The translations under genes were made by a program, and so were the position numbers. A model generated the notes under the pieces. It worked only from the letters and a program-made list of their open reading frames with translations. It ran no database searches and was not told where the DNA came from. From Holtiella sp036655075 (GTDB taxonomy: Bacteria > Bacillota > Clostridia > Lachnospirales > Cellulosilyticaceae), in the NCBI RefSeq assembly GCF_036655075.1, contig NZ_JAVVQU010000050.1, positions 1 to 19,091 on the forward strand: a stretch of DNA of 19,091 bases, given 5' to 3'. Shown here piece after piece: positions 14,712 to 19,091 of this stretch (its first letter is position 1; each line of letters starts with the position of its first letter).

Positions 14712-15968
14712 ATGGAAGAATTAAAACAAGTACAAGAGCGCGTCTTACTCTTTGCCGCGCAAAAGAAAAACTTAAAAGAAGAGGCTGCTTGGGAAAGCCT
14801 TGATGAATTAGAAGAACTCGTACGTACTGCAGGCGGTGAAGTTGTTGCTAAAGTACTTCAACGTGTGGATAGCATCAATCCAGGATTTTATATTGGTACT
14901 GGAAAAGTACAAGAACTCGCTCAAATGATTGCACTTCATGATTTAACAGGTGTTATATCAGATGATGAACTCTCACCTGTACAAATGCGTAACTTAAGCG
15001 AAGCCCTTGGTGTGAAAGTTATGGATCGTACGCTTGTTATTTTAGATATCTTTGCTCAACGTGCCCGTTCTAAAGAAGGTAAACTTCAAGTAGAAATGGC
15101 ACAGCTTAAATACCAAAACTCTCGTCTTACAGGATTTGGCTCTATGCTTTCTAAACAAGGTGGTGGGATTGGTACACGTGGTCCTGGTGAGAAGAAATTA
15201 GAACTTGATAAACGTCATATTCGTACACGTATGGAACTTTTACAAGCTGAAATTGATAATTTAGAAAAGCATCGTCAACTTCTTCGTAGTCGCAGACAAA
15301 AAAACAGCACACCTGTTATTGCTATTGTAGGATACACTAATGCTGGTAAATCCACTTTGCTTAACGCCTTGGCTGATAGTGATATTTATGCTGCAGATCA
15401 ACTCTTTGCAACTCTAGATCCAACAACACGTGCCGTTAACTTACCAAGTGGGACAGAAGTCCTTGTCACTGATACTGTAGGCTTTATTCGCAAGCTCCCT
15501 CACCATCTAGTTAAAGCTTTCTATTCGACGTTAGAAGAAGCTAAGTATGCAGATATTATTCTTCATGTTGTAGATGCCAGTTCCGAGCATTTAGCAACAC
15601 ACTATGAAGTGGTACATGAAACACTAAAAAAATTAGGTATTACAGAACTTCCTATTGTCACCGTCTACAACAAAATTGATCAAGTCGATGCACATTACTT
15701 ACAAGATGACTTAGCTGTTTCGCATGTTGAAATCTCTGCAAGAGAAAAGCGCAACTTAGAAGAATTGTTAAACCTTTTAGAAACCATGCTCTATGAAAAA
15801 ATGAAACCTTTTAAAATCCTCATTCCGTACACACAAGCTGAGCTTTTAGCTTTTTGTCATGCGCAAGGTGAACGCTTAGAAGAAGAATATTTAAACGATG
15901 GTGTCTTAATGAGTGGTTATCTTCACTCTGATTCTTTCTATCGTATTCAAGAATACCTTGTAGACTAA
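14712..15968 (+). CDS. hflX: GTPase HflX, ribosome-splitting factor
   Basis: HflX binds the 50S subunit and splits stalled or hibernating ribosomes, especially under heat or antibiotic stress. The 418-aa product has the N-terminal HflX domain with the family's glycine-rich segment (GFGSMLSKQGGGIGTRGPGEKKLE), a helical linker, and a G domain with G1 G207-YTNAGKST, G3 DTVGF (from D254) and G4 NKID (from N320). The C-terminal domain is about 60 residues. AAAGGA sits 5 nt before the ATG. The gene is monocistronic by spacing. No clear terminator follows it in the 195-bp gap before the next gene. Confidence 0.96.
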   Translation: MEELKQVQERVLLFAAQKKNLKEEAAWESLDELEELVRTAGGEVVAKVLQRVDSINPGFYIGTGKVQELAQMIALHDLTGVISDDELSPVQMRNLSEALGVKVMDRTLVILDIFAQRARSKEGKLQVEMAQLKYQNSRLTGFGSMLSKQGGGIGTRGPGEKKLELDKRHIRTRMELLQAEIDNLEKHRQLLRSRRQKNSTPVIAIVGYTNAGKSTLLNALADSDIYAADQLFATLDPTTRAVNLPSGTEVLVTDTVGFIRKLPHHLVKAFYSTLEEAKYADIILHVVDASSEHLATHYEVVHETLKKLGITELPIVTVYNKIDQVDAHYLQDDLAVSHVEISAREKRNLEELLNLLETMLYEKMKPFKILIPYTQAELLAFCHAQGERLEEEYLNDGVLMSGYLHSDSFYRIQEYLVD

Positions 15969-16103
15969 AAAGTTTCTGTCAACTTTCGACATTATCTTTT
16001 AATTTTCAGAGAATAATTTCCATTATTAGGATAGCCTAAAAAGTTATGGTATCTACTTTGACGATTTATAGTATAAACCTAAATTTATTGCGATATCTTT
16101 TGC

Positions 16104-16132
16104 TTTCAAAAAATTCAACTATCTCCTATAAT
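16104..16132 (+). promoter_or_regulatory. Possible promoter for the 81-aa protein gene
   Basis: A perfect TATAAT (16127-16132) lies 31 bp before the start codon; the -35 candidate TTTCAA (16104-16109) at 17 bp is weak. Confidence 0.35.
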
Positions 16133-16163
16133 AAAGATAGATGAAAATCAAGGGGGATTTTAG

Positions 16164-16409
16164 ATGTTAATAAATAAGGTTTATGTAGGGGAAGCGACAG
16201 AAAACTCGCTTCAAATTCAGTATTTTGTTATTCAAAAAGATAAGTTTTACGGCGTTTCTTTAGAAAAACGTACAGAAAAGGGCATCCTATGTGACAGTGA
16301 GTACTTTACAGAAGATTTAGTCGAAGCTTTATCTCTTGCAAAGATGATGCACCAAGGAAACGTAACACTTACATCTATGACCGAAATCCTTGACGACTAT
16401 CTCCAATAA
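16164..16409 (+). CDS. Small conserved clostridial protein, DUF6514-like
   Basis: The soluble 81-aa product has an N-terminal beta-rich half (VYVGEATENSLQIQYFVIQKDKFYGVSLEKRTEKG) and a helical half ending VTLTSMTEILDDYL. The pattern of a YGVS strand followed by an xVTLxxxxEILDDYL tail recalls the DUF6514 family of short clostridial proteins of unknown function; this is recognition from memory. A strong AAGGGGG site lies 7 nt before the ATG, and a promoter-like sequence and terminator bracket the gene, so it is a single-gene unit. There is no membrane segment, Cys pair or DNA-binding motif. Confidence 0.75.
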   Translation: MLINKVYVGEATENSLQIQYFVIQKDKFYGVSLEKRTEKGILCDSEYFTEDLVEALSLAKMMHQGNVTLTSMTEILDDYLQ

Positions 16410-16443
16410 TATGAATAACTTTAAATACAGGCACCATAACAGT

Positions 16444-16484
16444 TAAGAGTAAAGCATATCTATAAGTTGCTTTACTCTTATTTT
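16444..16484 (+). terminator. Intrinsic terminator after the 81-aa protein gene
   Basis: The 13-bp perfect stem (16444-16456 with 16468-16480) has an 11-nt loop and is followed by TTTTAAT. AT-rich flanks on both sides could let it work in either direction. Confidence 0.8.
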
Positions 16485-16498
16485 AATGACAACAGGAA

Positions 16499-16527
16499 TT
16501 TACCTTTTATCTGGGTTATGCTATGAT
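16499..16527 (+). promoter_or_regulatory. Promoter for the YigZ-family gene
   Basis: TTTACC (16499-16504), 17 bp, then TATGAT (16522-16527) preceded by TGC (extended -10), shortly before the start codon. Confidence 0.5.
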
Positions 16528-16559
16528 GAAAAGAGCAAAAATCATGATAGGTGGTGACT

Positions 16560-17198
16560 ATGTTAGATCGTTATATAACAATAGCCGGGGAAGGCTACGC
16601 TGAAATCGTCGAGAAAAAGTCGCGTTTTATTGCTTCTGTCTTTCCAATAGAATCGCAAGAAGAAGCTGATCTTATACTGGCTAAGCTTCGCAAAAAATAT
16701 TGGGATGCAACTCATAACTGTTTTGCTTATCAAATAGGAGAGCGCGATGAAATTCAGCGTTTTAGTGATGATGGCGAACCTCAAGGCACAGCAGGTAAAC
16801 CTATTTTAGATGTCTTAAAAGGGCATCAGATTAAAAATACTTTGATTGTTGTCACCAGATATTTTGGAGGGACGCTCCTAGGTACTGGTGGGCTAGTCAG
16901 AGCGTATGGAAAGGGTGCTAAAGAGGGTATACTTGCAGCAGGACTTATTGAAAAGATGCGTGTTTGCTTATTCACTTTAGAGATGTCTTATCCTCTCTCT
17001 GGTAAGGTACAATATCTTTTAAATGATCAAAACTATATCATTCGTGACACTCTATATACAGATGTGGTACGCTTTGTTGTAGAAGTAGAGATGGGAGAGG
17101 AGGAGGCTTTTACTGACTGGCTTATTGAAAAGACTAATGCTGAAACCTCTATAGAAAAGGGTGAATATGTACTCATTCAAAGAAGTGTTAAGTGTTGA
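16560..17198 (+). CDS. yigZ: YigZ/YvyE (IMPACT) family protein
   Basis: The 212-aa product shows the N-terminal UPF0029/IMPACT domain, with EIVEKKSRFIASVFPI, WDATHNCFAYQIG, RFSDDGEPQGTAGKPILDVL and VTRYFGGTLLGTGGLVRAYGKGAKEG, followed by a C-terminal domain of about 75 residues with the EF-G domain IV-like fold known for E. coli YigZ. Eukaryotic IMPACT regulates Gcn2; the bacterial role is not settled but is thought to involve translation or nucleic acid binding. I prefer the ATG at 16560 (AGGTGG about 5 nt upstream, and homologues begin there) over two in-frame GTG codons at 16551 and 16554. The stop codon lies inside the -35 of the yebC promoter. Confidence 0.92.
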   Translation: MLDRYITIAGEGYAEIVEKKSRFIASVFPIESQEEADLILAKLRKKYWDATHNCFAYQIGERDEIQRFSDDGEPQGTAGKPILDVLKGHQIKNTLIVVTRYFGGTLLGTGGLVRAYGKGAKEGILAAGLIEKMRVCLFTLEMSYPLSGKVQYLLNDQNYIIRDTLYTDVVRFVVEVEMGEEEAFTDWLIEKTNAETSIEKGEYVLIQRSVKC

Positions 17199-17224
17199 TA
17201 CACCCCTAGAAAATATGTTACAAT
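17195..17224 (+). promoter_or_regulatory. Promoter for yebC
   Basis: TTGATA (17195-17200), 18 bp, then TACAAT (17219-17224) preceded by TGT. The -35 overlaps the stop codon of the upstream gene, so yebC has its own promoter although the genes are close. Confidence 0.55.
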
Positions 17225-17280
17225 AAGGAAGAAATTTGTTTATGTACATGAGTGTATAAATATAAGGAGGCTTTTAATAT

Positions 17281-18018
17281 ATGTCAGGACATTCAAAGTT
17301 TGCCAATATTAAACATAAAAAAGGCAAAAATGATGCAGCAAAAGGAAAAATCTTTACAAAAATTGGTCGTGAAATTGCAGTCGCAGTTAAAGAAGGTGGC
17401 GGTTCAGACCCAACAATTAACCGTAAATTACGTGATGTTATTGTTAAAGCAAAATCAAATAACATGCCGAATGATACGATTCAAAGAAGTATAAAAAAGG
17501 CTGTTGGTGAAGATGGCTCAGTAAGCTATGAACATATCACTTATGAAGGTTACGGCCCAAATGGGGTTGCAGTTATTGTTGAAACACTTACAGATAACAG
17601 AAACCGTACAGCTGCTAACGTACGCGCTGCTTTTTCAAAAGGAAATGGAAACATGGGTACATCAGGTTGTGTAGCTTTCATGTTCGACAAAAAAGGTCAA
17701 ATCGTTATCGAAAGAGAAGCGACTGATATGGATGAAGATGAACTCATGATGCTTGCTATTGAAGCAGGTGCAGAAGACTTTGAATCAGAAGATGAAGGAT
17801 TCACTGTAATAACAGATCCAGAAGTATTCTCAGATGTATATGCTGCAATCGAAGCTACTGGCATCGAAATGGCACAAGCTGAAATTACAATGGTTCCACA
17901 AACATTAGCAACTATTACAGCAGAATCCGATCTTAAAGGCTGGGATAAAATGATAGGACTTCTCGAAGATGATGATGATGTTCAAAACATTTATCATAAC
18001 TACGAAGAGGCTGAATAA
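17281..18018 (+). CDS. yebC: YebC/PmpR family protein
   Basis: The 245-aa product is a full-length member of the TACO1/YebC family: MSGHSKFANIKHKKGKNDAAKGK at the N terminus, FTKIGREIAVAVKEGGGSDP, then NMPNDTIQRSIKKAVG, YEGYGPNGVAVIVETLTDNRNRT and an acidic C-terminal part. Members were first described as transcriptional regulators, but TACO1 and several YebC proteins have been linked to translation of proline-rich stretches. It may thus help in making proteins such as the Pro-rich PBP tail in this window, which is only inference. AAGGAGG lies 10 nt before the ATG. It has its own promoter and terminator. Confidence 0.97.
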   Translation: MSGHSKFANIKHKKGKNDAAKGKIFTKIGREIAVAVKEGGGSDPTINRKLRDVIVKAKSNNMPNDTIQRSIKKAVGEDGSVSYEHITYEGYGPNGVAVIVETLTDNRNRTAANVRAAFSKGNGNMGTSGCVAFMFDKKGQIVIEREATDMDEDELMMLAIEAGAEDFESEDEGFTVITDPEVFSDVYAAIEATGIEMAQAEITMVPQTLATITAESDLKGWDKMIGLLEDDDDVQNIYHNYEEAE

Positions 18019-18110
18019 TTAAGGTTAAGTATTGATATTTATAGGTTTCATTAAATGAATATTTTGCAATAGAGTGTTAAAACTTATTGCATGATGATAA
18101 AATAGAATTT

Positions 18111-18157
18111 CCAATGATGATGTACAACATATAACGTATATCATCATTGGAGTTTTT
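18111..18157 (+). terminator. Intrinsic terminator of yebC
   Basis: A 15-bp stem with one G-U pair (18111-18125 with 18136-18150) and a 10-nt loop is followed by AGTTTTTT. It sits about 90 bp after the yebC stop. Confidence 0.85.
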
Positions 18158-18250
18158 TATGTCTAACGGACTAAAATAAAGTAATGCCACGATAGTAATA
18201 AGAGTATAATCATTTTTTTGCTAAGCTTTAATAAATTATATGTTTTACTG

Positions 18251-18282
18251 AAAAGTGGGCTTAAAAAGGGCCTACTTTTTTT
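18251..18282 (+). terminator. Second terminator-like hairpin downstream of yebC
   Basis: A 10-bp stem (18251-18260 with 18270-18279, one G-U pair) and 9-nt loop runs into TTTTTTTG. It is about 100 bp past the yebC terminator and no gene lies between, so it is either a backup terminator or ends a small transcript. Confidence 0.7.
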
Positions 18283-18456
18283 GTAAAGATTTATCTAAGT
18301 AGCAGAAGAAAAATAATTTAATTATGCTATTTTAGTTAATTATTTTAGTTAATTTAGATTATGGTTATGTGAAGTACTATAGGGCTGAGGTAAAATAATA
18401 TTTTGTAATATAGCAGGCAAAGAGCAAAAAAGATTATAGGTGCATCTAAGAGGTTA

Positions 18457-18484
18457 TTGAATACCGTATGTTTTCTTGTATAAT
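18457..18484 (+). promoter_or_regulatory. Possible promoter of a short transcription unit
   Basis: TTGAAT (18457-18462), 16 bp, then a perfect TATAAT (18479-18484). No long gene follows, only the short frame and hairpin described next. Confidence 0.4.
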
Positions 18485-18490
18485 CAAATT

Positions 18491-18598
18491 ATCAACGTTG
18501 AGAGAAAGTTATGAGATGTATAAAATTCATTAAAGACATAGAAAAGAATAGAGTGATTTAAAATAGGCACAGTAAAAATCCGTGTCTATTTTAGTGTA
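18491..18598 (+). ncRNA. Candidate short transcript with 16-codon frame and 3' hairpin
   Basis: From the predicted start near 18491 the sequence carries a purine-rich GAGAGAAAG followed by an ATG at 18511 that opens a 16-codon frame (MRCIKFIKDIEKNRVI, stop 18559-18561). It ends in a 12-bp stem with one G-U pair (18559-18570 with 18582-18593) whose 3' arm finishes CTATTTTA. This is the outline of a roughly 100-nt independent RNA, either an sRNA or a micropeptide message. The U run is short, no RNA family is recognised, and AT-rich sequence produces such patterns by chance, so confidence is low. Confidence 0.28.
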
Positions 18599-18645
18599 TA
18601 ATTACTATATTTTTTATAATTTTAAATTATATTTCGATATATACA

Positions 18646-18674
18646 TTGTTCTTACTGGATTATATTGGTATAAT
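18646..18674 (+). promoter_or_regulatory. Promoter for the antitoxin-like gene (extended -10)
   Basis: TTGTTC (18646-18651), 17 bp, then TATAAT (18669-18674) preceded by TGG. The start of transcription near 18681 would place it just before the AAAGGAGG site, a very short leader, and shows that the longer open frame starting at 18582 is not the real gene. Confidence 0.55.
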
Positions 18675-18698
18675 GAGAATATAAAAGGAGGTGAAGCC

Positions 18699-18962
18699 GT
18701 GTCACAAATCAGGCCTATTAAAGATTTAAGAAATACAAATGAAATTTTTGAACTATGTCGTGCCAAACAAGAACCTATCCTTATTACGACCAAGGGGTAT
18801 GGTGATTTAGTTGTCATGAGTATTAATACATATGCCCACTTATTAGAAGGGGATTACCGGAATCATTCTATTCATGTTGCAATAGCCAATGATGCCCTTA
18901 TGGATAAACGATTAGAAGCTAAAGCATGTTTATCTAGTTTAAGAAGAATACCTATTGAATAA
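18699..18962 (+). CDS. Phd/YefM-type antitoxin-like protein
   Basis: The 87-aa product begins MSQIRPIKDLRNTNEIFELCRAKQEPILITTKGYGDLVVMSINTYAHLLE, the fold signature of Phd/YefM antitoxins: an N-terminal dimerising, DNA-binding domain that represses its own promoter. The C-terminal 35 residues would be the toxin-binding arm (ANDALMDKRLEAKACLSSLRRIPIE). The GTG start at 18699 follows AAAGGAGG at good spacing. No toxin frame overlaps or follows within the 129 bp left in the window, although such toxins normally start within a few bases of the antitoxin stop. The gene is therefore an orphan antitoxin, a stand-alone regulator, or one with a distant partner. Confidence 0.82.
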   Translation: MSQIRPIKDLRNTNEIFELCRAKQEPILITTKGYGDLVVMSINTYAHLLEGDYRNHSIHVAIANDALMDKRLEAKACLSSLRRIPIE

Positions 18963-18978
18963 ATACGAGCTCAAATAA

Positions 18979-19016
18979 CCCTTATTTTTACAACGTATAG
19001 CCTTGTAGAATAAGGG
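18979..19016 (+). terminator. Possible terminator after the antitoxin-like gene
   Basis: An 8-bp stem (18979-18986 with 19009-19016) can be extended across an internal loop by ACAA/TTGT, and is followed by ATTTACCTTTT. The U run is interrupted, so efficiency is doubtful. Confidence 0.4.
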
Positions 19017-19054
19017 ATTTACCTTTTAAGCTACTATAAATGACAATCTTAATC

Positions 19055-19071
19055 CCCCAGCTAGGCTGGGG
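19055..19071. other. Short GC-rich hairpin at the right edge
   Basis: CCCCAGC-tag-GCTGGGG forms a perfect 7-bp stem with a 3-nt loop in otherwise AT-rich DNA. It has no T run on either side. It could be the subterminal hairpin of an element lying beyond the window or an isolated structure; nothing more can be said here. Confidence 0.45.
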
Positions 19072-19091
19072 AGAATAGAGTAAACAGTAGT

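Larger units (their letters stand above)
18019..18698. other. AT-rich intergenic region of 680 bp without a convincing gene
   Basis: This is the longest gap in the window. It holds the yebC terminator, a second terminator-like hairpin at 18251, a possible promoter/short frame/hairpin unit from 18457 to 18598, and the antitoxin promoter. No frame over about 40 codons with an RBS is present on either strand, and I recognise no tRNA, riboswitch or repeat. Confidence 0.7.

Noticed and set aside
15969..16163. Gap after hflX as a site of a terminator or riboswitch
   Set aside because: Only a short 6-bp palindrome (TTTATAGTATAAA) and a TTGACG without a matching -10 were seen; neither is enough for a call.
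18582..18698. 39-codon N-terminal extension of the antitoxin-like gene
   Set aside because: It crosses the promoter and the AAAGGAGG site and would add a hydrophobic, Tyr-rich segment foreign to the Phd/YefM fold.
1..19091. CRISPR arrays, tRNA or rRNA genes, phage or transposase genes
   Set aside because: Scanning by eye found no regularly spaced repeats, no tRNA-like cloverleaf with a TTCGA arm, and no transposase, integrase or phage protein; the only mobile trace is the intron-like fragment.

Overview
The window comes from a low-GC, endospore-forming Firmicute, most likely a clostridium of the Lachnospirales; the gene set resembles Cellulosilyticum-type genomes, but that is an impression and not a measured match. 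The reasons are the AT-rich DNA, strong AGGAGG-type ribosome binding sites, TTGACA/TATAAT-like promoters, a type III glutamine synthetase (glnN), the sporulation protein YunB, a VanW protein, and a class A penicillin-binding protein with clostridial-style Cys-containing C-terminal repeats. I see no plasmid, phage or intact transposon genes. This is mainly a core-genome region with small accessory scars.

Layout: (1) 1-560: a small three-helix membrane protein on the minus strand with its terminator, then divergent promoters that share one -35 site. (2) 560-2997: a B12-binding-type radical SAM protein (GTG start) and endonuclease III (nth), apparently co-transcribed. (3) 3042-4716: a 25-bp perfect hairpin, then on the minus strand a family-4 glycosyltransferase of the diacylglycerol-glucosyltransferase type, preceded by a 115-aa single-helix protein. 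(4) 4766-8619: promoter, UvrD/PcrA-type helicase, an overlapping 50-aa basic membrane microprotein, a VanW-domain protein, and a 30-bp perfect hairpin that also serves the convergent class A PBP. (5) 8628-12230: the PBP (minus strand) and yunB (plus strand), divergently arranged. (6) 12286-15968: glnN with promoter and terminator, a fragment resembling the 5' end of a class IIC group II intron directly after that terminator, then hflX with its own promoter. (7) 16104-18157: a small DUF6514-like protein, a YigZ/IMPACT-family protein and yebC, each with its own promoter-like sequence; terminators follow the first and the last. (8) 18158-19091: an AT-rich stretch holding two more terminator-like hairpins, one possible short transcription unit with a 16-codon reading frame, a Phd/YefM-type antitoxin with no visible toxin, and two more hairpins at the right edge.

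Functionally the genes cover DNA repair (nth, helicase), envelope building (glycosyltransferase, PBP, VanW protein), nitrogen assimilation (glnN), ribosome and translation quality control (hflX, YigZ-like, yebC) and sporulation (yunB). Genes are in single or two- to three-gene units, separated by well-formed intrinsic terminators. I found no clearly undescribed multi-gene system. The best leads are the intron remnant, the 50-aa microprotein, the possible small transcript near 18.5 kb and the orphan antitoxin.
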